From positions 1 through 63,392 of the forward strand of contig NZ_QMEA01000024.1 in NCBI RefSeq assembly GCF_012912105.1: a DNA stretch of 63,392 bases, in the 5' to 3' direction. Source of the stretch: Brasilonema sp. UFV-L1 (GTDB taxonomy: Bacteria; Cyanobacteriota; Cyanobacteriia; Cyanobacteriales; Nostocaceae). Shown piece by piece: positions 26,997 to 38,036 of this stretch (within the stretch, counting starts at the first letter, position 1; every line of letters begins with the position of its first letter). The translations under genes and the position numbers were made by a program. The notes below the pieces were generated by a model. That model worked only from the letters and a program-made list of their open reading frames with translations. It searched no databases and was not told the DNA's origin.

Positions 26997-28418
26997 TCAC
27001 AAATCGGTTGTTAATCTTGCTTTTCTCAACAGATATTGTAGTGCTGTCTCTTCTTTAGAAATAATATCAGCTGTAGCAGCCATTCCAGCTTGAAGATGGC
27101 ATTTGTATTCGCCACGTCCGAATGTGAGTGTTTCTGGTTTGACTGTGACTTCAAAATAGCTAGCACCAACAGTTGAAGAACTAGTTGTTAAAGTACCTGA
27201 ATTGCTCCCAGATGTAATAGCGTCTGGAGAAATACTGCTAACAGTACCTTTGAGAGTTCCGTAATCAGGATAGGGACAAGAATCTAATCGCAATTGTACG
27301 CTTTGAGCAACAGCAACTTTTTTAATTTCAGCAGGAGGAATCGCGGCTTTGATAACAAGAGGAGCATTCAGAGGAACAATTTGAGCAATGGCTTCGCTAG
27401 TACGCACAACTTGACCAGGATTATACACATTTAGCTTCAGAATAGTGCCGTCACTGGTGGCACAAATGATGCTACTTTTGAGTTGAGTATCCAGTTGTTG
27501 AATATCTTTTCGAGATTGGTTGATTTGGTTTTCTATTTCTGCTCGTCGCTGAATGAGAGCTTCTTTTTCTTTGAGCAAAGTTGCTATGGTTGCTTCACCT
27601 CTCGCAATTTCTTGTTCAACGCGTTTTTTTGCCATTGATACCGTTGCATCGCTGGGATTAAGAGCGGCTTGAGCTGATTTCACTTTGGCTTTGGCGGTAT
27701 CAATGGCTTTTTGTTGACCTTGTAGAAGTAATTTTGTCTGTTCAACAGCGAGTTTTTTCTGTTCAAATTCACGCCGCCCTATTGCTCCAGATCGTGACAA
27801 CTGCTCATAGCGATCGCGATCTACAATAGCAAAGTCTAAATCTACCTTGGCTTTTTGCAACTCCACTTCTGCTTTTTGCAAATTTGCAATGGCTGTGAGT
27901 GAGTCACTTGTTGTTGTAATTTGTCGTTCTTGATATTCCCGTTGACTACGTGCTAATTCCGTTTTTGCTGAGGAAACTACCTGCTCTATGACTCTTTTTT
28001 CTGCAATAATCTGAACATCTAAACTCTTGATTTGAGCATACATTTGAATAAGTTGTAACTTGTTTTGATCAATATTGCCTTTGATTTGGCTCTTTTTAAT
28101 TTGTAGTTGATCATCATTTAAAAGAGCGATCGCATCTCCCTGCTTGACAACTTGATTTTCTTTGACAAAAATTTGTTTCACAGTTCCTTCTATTTCTGGT
28201 TGCACTAACCGGAGGTCTCCTGCGGGACGCACATTAGCATTTGCTTTCACTGTGACATTGTATTTGACAGATGAGGCGAGACTAAACACAGCACCGACAG
28301 TCCCAACAAGAAACACTCCAGCTAAGGATGTCCAAGGACTAACAGGAGGGAGAAACCCATCACTGTGAATTGAGGGGATTTGAAGTGAAGGAAGAAGTTT
28401 TTGATTTTGGGTCTGCAT
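26997..28418 (-). CDS. HlyD-family membrane fusion protein (exporter adaptor)
   Basis: A 473-residue periplasmic adaptor of type-I secretion or bacteriocin export. A membrane helix (about 28-50, SLAGVFLVGTVGAVFSLASSV) is followed by the first half of a lipoyl-like domain (GDLRLVQPEIEGTVKQIFVKENQVVKQGDAIALLND), a long alpha-helical hairpin (about 110-320, rich in Q/K/A/E), the second lipoyl half (ICATSDGTILKLNVYNPGQVVRTSEAIAQIVPL) and a beta-barrel tail. It is placed to work with the ABC exporter gene at 28968-29495, but that gene is truncated, so the adaptor may be orphaned or work with an exporter elsewhere. No outer-membrane TolC-like gene is visible nearby. ATG at 28418. Confidence 0.88.
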   Translation of the reverse strand: MQTQNQKLLPSLQIPSIHSDGFLPPVSPWTSLAGVFLVGTVGAVFSLASSVKYNVTVKANANVRPAGDLRLVQPEIEGTVKQIFVKENQVVKQGDAIALLNDDQLQIKKSQIKGNIDQNKLQLIQMYAQIKSLDVQIIAEKRVIEQVVSSAKTELARSQREYQERQITTTSDSLTAIANLQKAEVELQKAKVDLDFAIVDRDRYEQLSRSGAIGRREFEQKKLAVEQTKLLLQGQQKAIDTAKAKVKSAQAALNPSDATVSMAKKRVEQEIARGEATIATLLKEKEALIQRRAEIENQINQSRKDIQQLDTQLKSSIICATSDGTILKLNVYNPGQVVRTSEAIAQIVPLNAPLVIKAAIPPAEIKKVAVAQSVQLRLDSCPYPDYGTLKGTVSSISPDAITSGSNSGTLTTSSSTVGASYFEVTVKPETLTFGRGEYKCHLQAGMAATADIISKEETALQYLLRKARLTTDL

Positions 28419-28967
28419 AATTGCTAATTGCTAATTTTTCATTGCTACTTGAGTTTTTAAAAAATAATTCAGGGGCAAAGCCACGCCTACAATCTGCCTC
28501 TGGTCATCATTGCTGAATCTAGTTAGCATAGCTTGTCAGTCGTTTACTGACTTTCTCAAGTTTAAGCATTAATTTTCTAGTATTTCTATATCCTCAAAAC
28601 TCAAGATAAAGAATTAGATATTAACAAGATTATTTCCTCACATAATTGTACAATATTCAGAAAATAAGTCACTCGCTAGAACACAAATTCACTAATCCCA
28701 AAAACCCGGTTTCTGTTACCGATAAGACCAAATTTTCCTTGGTTAAACTAGAAGAAACCGGGTTTTTTAGTCACAATTATGAATACTGAATCGGTGTTCT
28801 AGCCCCGGAGGAGGCACTGCGCAAACACTGCCTACCGCACGCTGCGCTAACAAATTCAAAAAAGGTCAGAATTCAAAATTCAGAATTTCTTCTGATTTCT
28901 GACTCCTGACTTCTGACTTCTGATTTCTGATTTTTTACGTTTCTAAATCTCTTCTATGAGCTATTAC
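28419..28967. other. Intergenic region with hairpin and STRR repeats
   Basis: No gene seen. It includes the long hairpin at 28700-28767, a GC-rich dispersed repeat near 28805-28852 and (T)TCTGACT/TTCTGAT heptamer-like repeats at about 28890-28931. Confidence 0.6.
28700..28767. repeat. Long perfect inverted repeat (15-bp stem)
   Basis: AAAAACCCGGTTTCT (28700-28714) is the exact reverse complement of AGAAACCGGGTTTTT (28753-28767), and T-runs flank it. It can act as a bidirectional terminator. The AACCCGG/CCGGGTT core is shared with the hairpin at 25591-25622, so it is likely a dispersed family. Confidence 0.7.
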
Positions 28968-29495
28968 TTAAGGCATGAAAAAGTCCATATAGTCTCCAGG
29001 TTTAGAACGTAAATCTTCCAGAGGACCTTGAAGTTTCAATTTGCCCTGATCTAATAACACAACCCAATCAACCCGATTAATGATTTTGGGACGATGGGTA
29101 ATCAAAATCGTGGTTTTCCCGCGACGGTGTTTAAACAGTTTATCCAGCACAAGGCTTTCACTCCCTGGGTCGAGTCCAGAGGTAGATTCATCTAAAATGA
29201 GGATTGCTGGATCTGTAGATATCGCTCGTGCTATTGCGAGTCGTTGACGTTGTCCACCAGAAATATTTGCGCCAAATTCACCTAAAATCGTTTGATATTT
29301 GTCAGGTAGTTTATTAATAAAATCATCGGCTTCTGCAATTTGGCAAGCTCGCACAATCTGCTCAAAAGTTAATTGAGGTGCTCCTAGACGAAAGTTTTCA
29401 ATAATGGAACGACTCCAAAAGTGAGCGTCTTGAGGAACTAAAACCACTTGTTGACGCAGACAATCAAGAGCTAAGTCATCTAAATGGCATACCAC
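28968..29495 (-). pseudogene. 5'-truncated ABC exporter ATPase (HlyB/peptidase-ABC type)
   Basis: Only the C-terminal 175 residues of an ABC exporter remain. Visible are the Q-loop (VLVPQDAHFW), signature NISGGQRQRLAIARA, Walker B AILILDESTSGLD and H-loop ILITHR. The Walker A motif and the whole membrane domain are missing. The homology begins at about 29490 (LDDLALDCLRQQV), exactly where sequence of an IS630-type transposase remnant begins on the other side. It should be non-functional as a transporter. Before truncation it was probably the partner of the HlyD adaptor downstream on the same strand. The remaining frame has no stop codons, so the loss is recent or the remnant is tolerated. Confidence 0.85.
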
Positions 29496-29502
29496 TGAAA
29501 AA

Positions 29503-29734
29503 CTTGATGTCCCACAGGGTATTCATCTGATTAAGATGCCATCTCATTCTCCAGAACTTCAACCAGCGGAGAGACGAATGGCCAGTGACAAACGAACCTC
29601 TTGCTAACCGAACATTTGAGAATCTAGATGAATTAGAGGAAGTTTTATTTCATCGTTGTAAACAATTGCTCCAACAACAAGATTTAGTTCGAGGTTTGAC
29701 AAACTTCCACTGGTGGCCTCAGGTGGTGGCTTAA
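29503..29734 (+). pseudogene. IS630-family transposase remnant (C-terminal, frameshifted)
   Basis: Plus-strand translation gives 'IHLIKMPSHSPELQPAER', then after a frameshift near 29573 'EWPVTNEPLANRTFENLDEL', then 'FHRCKQLLQQQDLVRGLTNF' and 'HWWPQVVA', ending at TAA 29732-29734. This matches the C-terminal third of cyanobacterial IS630-type transposases, including the PSHSPELQPAER block. The N-terminal part is absent. It abuts the truncated ABC gene, so the element's insertion or a later deletion probably broke that gene. Confidence 0.75.
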
Positions 29735-29977
29735 TTATGGGTAAGCTACCGGACATGATATGAGTTATTGTCATTACATGCTTTTTTGTAGAAAAAGAGA
29801 ATTTCCGGAAACATTTCATAAAAGTTTGTATAAAAAATCAGCATTTCAGTTTGGCGATGCGGAAACTGCCTGTACTCTATCGCACAAAACTCACAACACC
29901 TGACTTCTTCTTTGGTCAAAAAAACGCAAAATCCGCCATCCTATAAAAGTCAGGCGGATTTGCAGATATTGTGTAAG

Positions 29978-30364
29978 TGGATCCGAGCAGAGTCGAACTG
30001 CTGTCCAGACTGGGTATTGACCCCCCGCTCGTTCACAGGTTTAGCCTATCTAACCCTCAAGGCGGGGAACGTTCATTATCCCGAACGGTAGGATGCTCTG
30101 GTTAAGTCTTAGCTAGCAAGCAAACCAGAGATACTTGCTAGAGCATCCGTTGGGGGTTGGTCTCTAGCCCTTAACGGAGTCAAACTAGAGACGCTCGAAC
30201 CTGTAAGAGGTTATTAGGCAGCTACTACAGCTTGCTTACGAGCAAAAGGAACGATGTTGTTCGCATTTACTTTTTTTTTGAGTCTTTGATTTTCGAGAGA
30301 CGACTCACTCTCGACCTGTTTCACAGAGTAGCTTTCGCCAACCTGTCGAAACCGTGACGGACCC
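29978..30364 (-). ncRNA. ssrA: Transfer-messenger RNA (tmRNA)
   Basis: The transcript reads from 30364 down to 29978, about 387 nt. The tRNA-like ends pair: 5' GGGTCCG with 3' CGGATCC, including the G-U pair at position 3 that alanyl-tRNA synthetase recognises; the T-arm GCAGTTCGACTCTGC is beside it. The tag frame reads ANNIVPFARKQAVVAA followed by two stop codons (TAATAA), close to other cyanobacterial tags. The discriminator A at 29978 is followed by CTT, so CCA is not encoded and must be added. Downstream pseudoknot regions are visible as complementary stretches (GAGCATCC... and the CCCGC/GCGGG pairs). It rescues stalled ribosomes together with SmpB. Confidence 0.96.
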
Positions 30365-30374
30365 ATGTGATTCA

Positions 30375-30391
30375 CTTATACTACGATTATA
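30375..30391 (-). promoter_or_regulatory. Possible tmRNA promoter -10 elements
   Basis: Upstream of the tmRNA 5' end, the minus strand has TATAAG (30380-30375) and TATAAT (30391-30386), with TTGAAA farther upstream near 30399-30404. The spacing is not ideal for either hexamer. If the primary transcript is processed at its 5' end, TATAAT is the better candidate. Confidence 0.35.
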
Positions 30392-30577
30392 GTACGTTAT
30401 TTTCAAATGTGCTACCCAGGAGTTTAGATTTGAGATTTTGGATAGGGTCTTCTGGTTCATGCCAGTGCTGCACATAAACACAAGGTGTCTTTTTGAACAA
30501 ACCCAAAAAACTAAAAATAGCTAATTGCTATCAAAACAACTAGCAATTAGCTATTTTTATTTGCTACGAGCAATTTC

Positions 30578-31525
30578 CTAACCTAGTGCTTCAGCACCGC
30601 CGACAACTTCTAGGATTTGTTGGGTAATTGCAGCTTGCCGGGCTTTGTTGTAAGACAAAGTGAGGGTATTAATCAGTTCTTTAGCGTTGTCGCTAGCATT
30701 ACTCATTGCTGTCATCCGCGCTGCTAGTTCGCTGGCTGCTGATTCTTGCAATGCCCGCAAAAGCTGATTACTCAGATACAGAGGTAGCAAAGAATCAAGA
30801 ATCTGTACTGGATCTTGCTCAAAAATCATGTCACGGGAGAAAGTACGGGTTTGGGTGGTGACTTTCTCTCGTGTGACTTCAAATTCTCCACCACGAGTTG
30901 TTAAGCGGAAGATTTCGTCATCCTGTGCTTCCAAACCTTGAGGATCAAGAGGAAGCAAAGTTTGCACGACAGGACGAGAACTCACCAAGGAGACGAATTT
31001 GGTATAGACAAGCTCAATTCGGTCTACGCTTTCTGACAAGAACAAAGAAAGTAGTTCGTCAGCAATCTTGTTGGCTTCAGCTGCTGTCGGAATTTGCTCT
31101 AAACCAGTGTAGGTAGCGTCTATTGGCTGTTCGCGACGTTGGAAGTACTGGGTTGCTTTGCGTCCTACGATGACAAATTTGTAGTCTACACCTTCTGCTT
31201 TGAGTTCTTTGGTGCGATTTTCGGCACGTTTGATAACGTTGTTGTTGTAGCCGCCACACAAACCGCGATCGCCTGAAATCACCAACAACCCTACTGATTT
31301 GACTTCTCGTTTTTTCAGCAGTGGTAAGTTTGCTTCTTCAAAACGTAGACGGTTTTGTAAACCATACAGAACTTGCGCCAAACGATCGGCGAAGGGACGA
31401 GTGGACAGCACCTGTTCTTGGGCGCGACGCACCCGCGCTGCAGCCACCAGCCGCATGGCTTCTGTAATTTTTTTTGTATTTTTGACTGATTGAATGCGAT
31501 CGCGTATTGCTTTGAGATTTGGCAT
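30578..31525 (-). CDS. atpG: F1Fo ATP synthase gamma subunit
   Basis: The 315-residue central-stalk subunit that turns inside the alpha/beta hexamer. The N-terminal coiled coil ([36 protein letters not shown]) and the C-terminal one ([51 protein letters not shown]) are intact. The middle carries the longer cyanobacterial/chloroplast-type insertion region (about 195-240), but the paired regulatory cysteines of plant gamma are absent, as usual in cyanobacteria. Gene called atpC in older cyanobacterial nomenclature. It is the last gene of the operon; a 257-bp gap with GC-rich palindromic repeats separates it from atpA. Confidence 0.97.
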   Translation of the reverse strand: MPNLKAIRDRIQSVKNTKKITEAMRLVAAARVRRAQEQVLSTRPFADRLAQVLYGLQNRLRFEEANLPLLKKREVKSVGLLVISGDRGLCGGYNNNVIKRAENRTKELKAEGVDYKFVIVGRKATQYFQRREQPIDATYTGLEQIPTAAEANKIADELLSLFLSESVDRIELVYTKFVSLVSSRPVVQTLLPLDPQGLEAQDDEIFRLTTRGGEFEVTREKVTTQTRTFSRDMIFEQDPVQILDSLLPLYLSNQLLRALQESAASELAARMTAMSNASDNAKELINTLTLSYNKARQAAITQQILEVVGGAEALG

Positions 31526-31782
31526 AATCTTTTACAAGAATTTAGAACTCACAATGGACCGGAGGCGGAGCGGCTCCGGCTCCGCTGCGGAGCGCGGAGC
31601 GCTCCAGGAGTCAGGAGGAAGCTATATTCTGACTTTCAACTCCTAACTCCTGTCTTAGTACAATTGCCAGGAAGGTTTTTTTATTCAGAATTCTGAAGTC
31701 AACACATAACTAACATCTTTGTGCTGACTCCTGACCGGAGGCTGCGCTTTCCTTGCTCCGCTCCTGATTCCTGACTCCTGTT
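31526..31782. repeat. GC-rich palindromic repeat in the atpA-atpG spacer
   Basis: The stretch 31556-31610 (GGAGGCGGAGCGGCTCCGGC, then CTCCGCTGCGGAGCGCGGAGCG) can form several alternative stems. It is followed by 'actcctga'-type heptamers. It lies inside the operon, so the transcript must pass through it. Confidence 0.65.
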
Positions 31783-33339
<1,557 letters not shown>

Positions 33340-33350
33340 TTACACTCAGC

Positions 33351-33421
33351 AGTTAATCAGTTATCAGTTATCAGTTATCAAGGAAGCGCAGTATCAGTTA
33401 TCACTGTGTACTGTGTACTGT
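33351..33421. repeat. STRR units in the atpH-atpA spacer
   Basis: Several AGTTATC units with an intervening AAGGAAGCGCA, followed by CACTGTGTACTGTGTACTGTTCACTG. Same heptamer families as upstream of hemD. Confidence 0.9.
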
Positions 33422-33429
33422 TCACTGAT

Positions 33430-33984
33430 TTAAGCGCCACTGAGACGCAAAGAGATACGGCGCAGTTGACCCCGTAAGCTGGCATCAATGACTTGAGAAC
33501 CTACTTTAATAATCACACCACCAATGAGCTCGCTGTCGATTTTTGTATCTAATTCAACTTCACGAGCTTTAGTCAGTGCGATGACTTTATCTTTGACTGC
33601 TTGTTGCTGAGCTTCGCTGAGGGGAACAGCTGAAATCACTTCTGCCAGAGCAATTTGTTTGAGTTGCCGCAACAGCGTTAAATATTGCTGCAAAACTGGT
33701 TCCAGCAATGAGATGCGCCGTCTATCTACCAGCAGCAATAAAAAATTGCGGAAGTATGCGTTAGCGCCGTCACCGAGGATACGGTTGATGACTGCTTTTT
33801 TATCTTCTAGCCCCACAAATGGGTTGTCAAGAAAATTTCGCAGTTGTTCGCTTTCACTCAGCAAGTTCAGTAAAGAGCGCACATCTTCGCCGAATTGATC
33901 GCTCAAGTTTTTAGATTGTGCGACTGACATCAAAGCCTGTGCGTAAGGCTGGGATATTTCCGCCATTGCGATATTACTTTTCAT
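33430..33984 (-). CDS. atpH: F1Fo ATP synthase delta subunit
   Basis: The 184-residue peripheral-stalk subunit that links the b/b' stalk to the top of F1. Characteristic N-terminal helical domain (ISQPYAQALMSVAQSKNLSDQFGEDVRSLLNLL) and C-terminal motif 'ELIGGVIIKVGSQVIDASLRGQLRRISLRL'. ATG at 33984 is supported by GGGAGG about 6 nt upstream, which lies inside the end of atpF; the two genes are only 2 bp apart, so translation is probably coupled. An internal ATG at 33966 (MAEISQPYAQ) is the start in many relatives and cannot be excluded. Called atpD in older cyanobacterial nomenclature. Confidence 0.96.
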   Translation of the reverse strand: MKSNIAMAEISQPYAQALMSVAQSKNLSDQFGEDVRSLLNLLSESEQLRNFLDNPFVGLEDKKAVINRILGDGANAYFRNFLLLLVDRRRISLLEPVLQQYLTLLRQLKQIALAEVISAVPLSEAQQQAVKDKVIALTKAREVELDTKIDSELIGGVIIKVGSQVIDASLRGQLRRISLRLSGA

Positions 33985-33986
33985 CC

Positions 33987-34535
33987 CTAACCTCCCAGTA
34001 GCGCTATGCTGCGATCAATCAATTGCTGTTGAGCATCATCGGCAATGCCTGTCTGGAGTTCTGACTCGACTTTTTGCAATGCCTTAGACACTAAATATTG
34101 TTGCAGTTCGGCGATCGCCTTGTCTCTTTGTGTGTCTAAATCCTTAGCAGCTGTTTCTTTCAAACGTTCCACATCTTCTGCTGCTCGTGCTAATATCGCT
34201 TCACGAGTTGCCTGTGCGTTTTCTTCTGCTGCTTTGCGGATGCGTTGCGCTTCTGCTTGAGCTTGGGTTAACTGTTCCTGTGCCTTAGACAGGGCAACAG
34301 CTGCCTCCTTTGCCTGTGCTTCTGCTTCTTTGATTGTCGTTTCAATATTTGAGCGTCGTTCGCTGAGGATATTGCTAAGAACTTTCCGCCCAAAGTAGAA
34401 TAGTATGCCAATGAGAATCGCCAGGTTTATCAGATTGGTTCCTAAAATGTCTATGTTCAGACCGAAACCACCTTCTGAATGACCTTCTGCTATCGCCTCT
34501 GTGGCTAGTAATAAACAACTTCCAATGATACCCAT
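33987..34535 (-). CDS. atpF: F1Fo ATP synthase b subunit
   Basis: The 182-residue b subunit of the peripheral stalk. One N-terminal membrane helix (about 30-48, [15 protein letters not shown]) and a long amphipathic, Ala/Gln/Glu-rich helix (about 55-170) that dimerises with b'. The N-terminal extension before the membrane helix ([23 protein letters not shown]) is typical of cyanobacterial and plastid b subunits. It lies immediately upstream of atpH with a 2-bp gap and downstream of the b' gene with a 192-bp spacer. ATG at 34535. The reading frame is intact. Confidence 0.96.
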   Translation of the reverse strand: MGIIGSCLLLATEAIAEGHSEGGFGLNIDILGTNLINLAILIGILFYFGRKVLSNILSERRSNIETTIKEAEAQAKEAAVALSKAQEQLTQAQAEAQRIRKAAEENAQATREAILARAAEDVERLKETAAKDLDTQRDKAIAELQQYLVSKALQKVESELQTGIADDAQQQLIDRSIALLGG

Positions 34536-34727
34536 CTACAACTGCGCTGCTCCCTTACTTAGTAGGTTGAAGTTTCCCTAAGGGAAAAAAGTGCCACTTT
34601 TGACACTTGTTTCACCGCTGCGGCACTAGCGCCCCGCTGCGTGTTGCTTATTGAATTCTTGTGAGCGATTTCTCACCAATTTCTTCCACTACTAACCTTT
34701 GGTATAGTGGAGGACTTATTGGTGAAT

Positions 34728-35159
34728 TTATTTAGCCAAAACAGGTCCCAATAGTTTTTCTAGTATCTGCCTGCTGAGAGCATCTACCTGTTGCTCTAAG
34801 GAACGTAAAGCTTCCTGCTTTTGTTGTTCTATTTCAACAGCCGCTTGTTCTCGTTGAGCTTGAGCTTCTTTTTGTGCTTCCGCGATTTTCTGAGCGGTTA
34901 TTTTCTGAGCATCTGCTTGAGCTGCTGTGACAATCGCTTGTGATTGTTTGCGAGCATCTGCTAGTTGTTGCTCATATTCTTTAGTTAATCGCTCAGCTTT
35001 AGCCAAGCGTTCACGAGCTTCAAGGTTATTCGTTCGGATATAGTTATCGCGATCGTCTAGTGCCTTGGTCAGTGGCTTATAGAAAATAACATTCAACAAA
35101 GCTGCCAACAGCAGGAACTGCACTGCCATCAAGGGCAAGGTTGCATCGAAATCAAACAT
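34728..35159 (-). CDS. atpF2: F1Fo ATP synthase b' subunit
   Basis: The 143-residue second stalk subunit found in photosynthetic bacteria and plastids, which pairs with b. An N-terminal membrane helix ([30 protein letters not shown]) is followed by a charged coiled coil rich in Ala, Glu and Gln. ATG at 35159 is supported by GGAG about 6 nt upstream. Called atpG in older cyanobacterial nomenclature. The 266-bp spacer to the c-subunit gene upstream contains STRR repeats. The presence of both b and b' in one operon is one of the clear cyanobacterial marks of this window. Confidence 0.96.
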   Translation of the reverse strand: MFDFDATLPLMAVQFLLLAALLNVIFYKPLTKALDDRDNYIRTNNLEARERLAKAERLTKEYEQQLADARKQSQAIVTAAQADAQKITAQKIAEAQKEAQAQREQAAVEIEQQKQEALRSLEQQVDALSRQILEKLLGPVLAK

Positions 35160-35254
35160 TTCTCTCCTTTGTTGCTGGAACAGCAGTTTTCATGGCAAGC
35201 AAAATTATCCTACCTATCCTACCTTTGATCATCATCAAGACCCCATAGCCATTG

Positions 35255-35287
35255 TCAGTTATTCAGTTATCAGTTATCAGTTATCAA
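35255..35287. repeat. STRR units in the atpE-atpF2 spacer
   Basis: TCAGTTATTCAGTTATCAGT and one more AGTTATC-type unit, in the spacer between the c and b' genes. Confidence 0.85.
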
Positions 35288-35425
35288 TGTCATTGTCACA
35301 AATCAATTTGCTGAGTTGTATTTTTTTGTTACTTCATTGGCTGATAACTGTTTACTGTTGACTGATTGACTCATTTATAGAGACGTGAACGCTCACGTCT
35401 CCAGATTAAGCAAAAGTTTTAGGTC

Positions 35426-35770
<345 letters not shown>

Positions 35771-35804
35771 CTAACATTACATCAACTGGGGGGCTTTAAC
35801 AGCT

Positions 35805-35931
<127 letters not shown>

Positions 35932-35939
35932 GTACTGAT

Positions 35940-36698
35940 TTAATGTGCCTCATCATGCTCTTCTGAGCCATGTCCCTCCATTGACTCATGAATGTATGCC
36001 GCTGCTAGGGTGGCAAAAACCAAGGCTTGAATGGCGCTGGTAAACAAACCTAAAGCCATTACAGGCAGAGGTACAAACAGAGGGACTAACAAAACCAGCA
36101 CTGCTACGACTAATTCATCCGCCAGAATGTTACCAAATAGACGGAAGCTTAGGGAAAGGGGCTTGGTGAAATCTTCTAGAATCGCGATCGGTAATAGAAT
36201 CGGCGTCGGCTCTATATACTTTTTAAAGTATCCCAAACCACGCTTGCTAAAACCTGCGTAAAAGTAAGCTAAAGAAGTCAGCAACGCCAGTGCTACTGTC
36301 GTGTTAATGTCATTGGTTGGAGCAGCCAATTCTCCCGACGGAAGTTTGATGAGCTTCCAGGGAATTAAAGCACCTGACCAGTTTGATATGAAGATGAACA
36401 AAAAGAGTGTGCCTATAAACGGCACCCAAGGACGGTACTCTTTCTCTCCAATCTGGTTTTTTGTGAGATCTCGAATAAATTCCAGAGCATATTCCATCAA
36501 ATTTTGGATGCCACTAGGAACTTTTTGGATGTTTCTTGTCGCAGCTAGGGACGCCACAACTAGAACACCAATCACAAACCATGAGGTGAGAAAGACTTGT
36601 CCATGCAGTTTGAGATTGCCTAACTGCCAGTAGAAATGATGACCTACTTCTAATTCTGCAAAGTGAATAGAAGTTAGGACGTTCAGAAAATTCGGCAT
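35940..36698 (-). CDS. atpB: F1Fo ATP synthase a subunit
   Basis: The 252-residue membrane stator that forms the two proton half-channels with the c ring. About five membrane helices are visible. The essential Arg is in '[34 protein letters not shown]', the most conserved block of the family, and the last helix region reads '[29 protein letters not shown]'. ATG at 36698. It follows the atpI gene in the same direction with a 120-bp gap. Full length. Called atpI in some cyanobacterial naming. Confidence 0.97.
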   Translation of the reverse strand: MPNFLNVLTSIHFAELEVGHHFYWQLGNLKLHGQVFLTSWFVIGVLVVASLAATRNIQKVPSGIQNLMEYALEFIRDLTKNQIGEKEYRPWVPFIGTLFLFIFISNWSGALIPWKLIKLPSGELAAPTNDINTTVALALLTSLAYFYAGFSKRGLGYFKKYIEPTPILLPIAILEDFTKPLSLSFRLFGNILADELVVAVLVLLVPLFVPLPVMALGLFTSAIQALVFATLAAAYIHESMEGHGSEEHDEAH

Positions 36699-36818
36699 TT
36701 TCTTGACCTATCTATCATTTCTCCAATCTTACCTGGAGAAGTGGAGCGAGTTTGCGGCGTAGATTTTTCTCCCGAAAAACTTCCGTCATTCCGCACAGTC
36801 GGCGCTTTGCTGTGATGG

Positions 36819-37310
36819 TTATCGGAGCTTTGACAAGTCAGAGGCAAATGCCCCTCTAACTACGTAAATGAGGAGCGTTGCTTTGTAAGTAAGAAATCCC
36901 AAAAATATGGGTAAGATTTGCAGTTGATTCCACCGCGATGCTAGTAGAATGACCCCTACTAATAACGCGAATCGAGTTTTACTCAACTGTTTTTTCTCTC
37001 CACTCAAACGCTCAACATCTTTCGCCAGCATCCTCAAGTAAACCACACCTGTACATGCCCCAAGCAAATAATTTAGGGCAATGTTTAGGGAATAAAATAT
37101 CCAAACAGAGATAAAAATAATCCCTGTCAAGACAAGAGTGATGAGTAGCAACTCCTGGTAGAGTTGATAAAACTCTTGCATGGAGTTGTCTGGTTTTGTG
37201 TCCTCAAAACCAGGTCTTGAATCTTGCCGTGTTGTTAGTGTGGGATCAGTTGATTCGTCTGACAAGCTCACGGGAGTTGAAACCAGTACAGATAATTGTG
37301 TTGACTGCAT
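36819..37310 (-). CDS. atpI: ATP synthase subunit I (assembly factor, UncI-like)
   Basis: A 163-residue membrane protein at the head of the atp operon, the place of the gene usually called atp1 or atpI in cyanobacteria. Four membrane segments (about 50-70, 75-93, 112-127 and 130-150) lie behind a polar N-terminal extension (about 43 residues). An internal ATG ([10 protein letters not shown], residue 44) could be the real start, giving a more typical size. Subunit I helps c-ring assembly and is not part of the mature enzyme. It probably marks the first gene of the operon, so the promoter should lie in the 37311-38000 region. Confidence 0.88.
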   Translation of the reverse strand: MQSTQLSVLVSTPVSLSDESTDPTLTTRQDSRPGFEDTKPDNSMQEFYQLYQELLLITLVLTGIIFISVWIFYSLNIALNYLLGACTGVVYLRMLAKDVERLSGEKKQLSKTRFALLVGVILLASRWNQLQILPIFLGFLTYKATLLIYVVRGAFASDLSKLR

Positions 37311-38036
37311 CTTCAGCCAGCTGAATCATATCACGATTGGGTAACAATACTTTAGAAAAAAACAATTAACTTATTGTTCACAAACCAATGATATGGGTAG
37401 ATGCAGCAACTAAAAAACGACAATCGACACGGAACACATGGATAAACAGGATTCATCTTTACCCTATCCTTGTTATCAGAGAAATTCCGTGTTGACAATT
37501 GTTGCCAGATGAGGAGTAGCAATAAGAGAAAAGCAGAGCATCTCTTACATTTTTATTCTACCTTTTACCTTGTGTGTTGAGTTCTTTGGGTTTTAGGAGT
37601 TTGTTTAGTCATTTTGTGTTCCTTGTGGAGCATTCAAACTCCATCTTATTCGAATGATGAGTCTGCTATAATCTCTGCGACTGTTGAGTGACCATCGCAC
37701 CTTTGTAAAAACTTCACATTTTGTGGTGATAAATTTACAATTTGGTAATCATAGCTGGAGTTTAGACTCAAAGCAGGCGAGCCTCCCAAAGGGAGGAGCA
37801 ACGCTTACGTTAACATAAAGAATGTACTGAAGACCAGCTTTCTTGTTCTCGCTTGACAATACGGTTATTTTCTGGTAAATAAGCAAATATTTGCCGAGCG
37901 ACTTGAACACCATCACGGTAATCACCGCGTTTGTCACCTTGGAGGAGTGCGATCAGCCGGAGACTTGACGTTAATCTTTGCTTATACGTGTTAACTTAAT
38001 CAGTTACATATTAACTAAAGTTACCAAGGAAAAGGC
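37311..38036. other. Divergent intergenic region (atp operon and hisS promoters)
   Basis: A 726-bp region between atpI (minus) and hisS (plus). Apart from the ORF-like remnant at 37810-37989, I see only AT-rich sequence and a GCCTCCCAAAGGGAGG-type palindrome near 37782-37797. Confidence 0.55.
37810..37989 (-). pseudogene. Possible gene remnant (about 55 open codons, no start)
   Basis: The minus strand translates without stops as a protein-like stretch ('LTSSLRLIALLQGDKRGDYR', 'DGVQVARQIFAYLPENNRIV', 'KREQESW') that ends at TAA (37812-37810). It has no start codon, only a stop about 60 codons upstream. I do not recognise the family. It looks more like decayed coding sequence than random DNA. 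Confidence 0.3.

Noticed and set aside
36819-37310. atpI as a general membrane transporter
   Set aside because: Size, helices and position at the head of the atp operon fit subunit I; no transporter signature.
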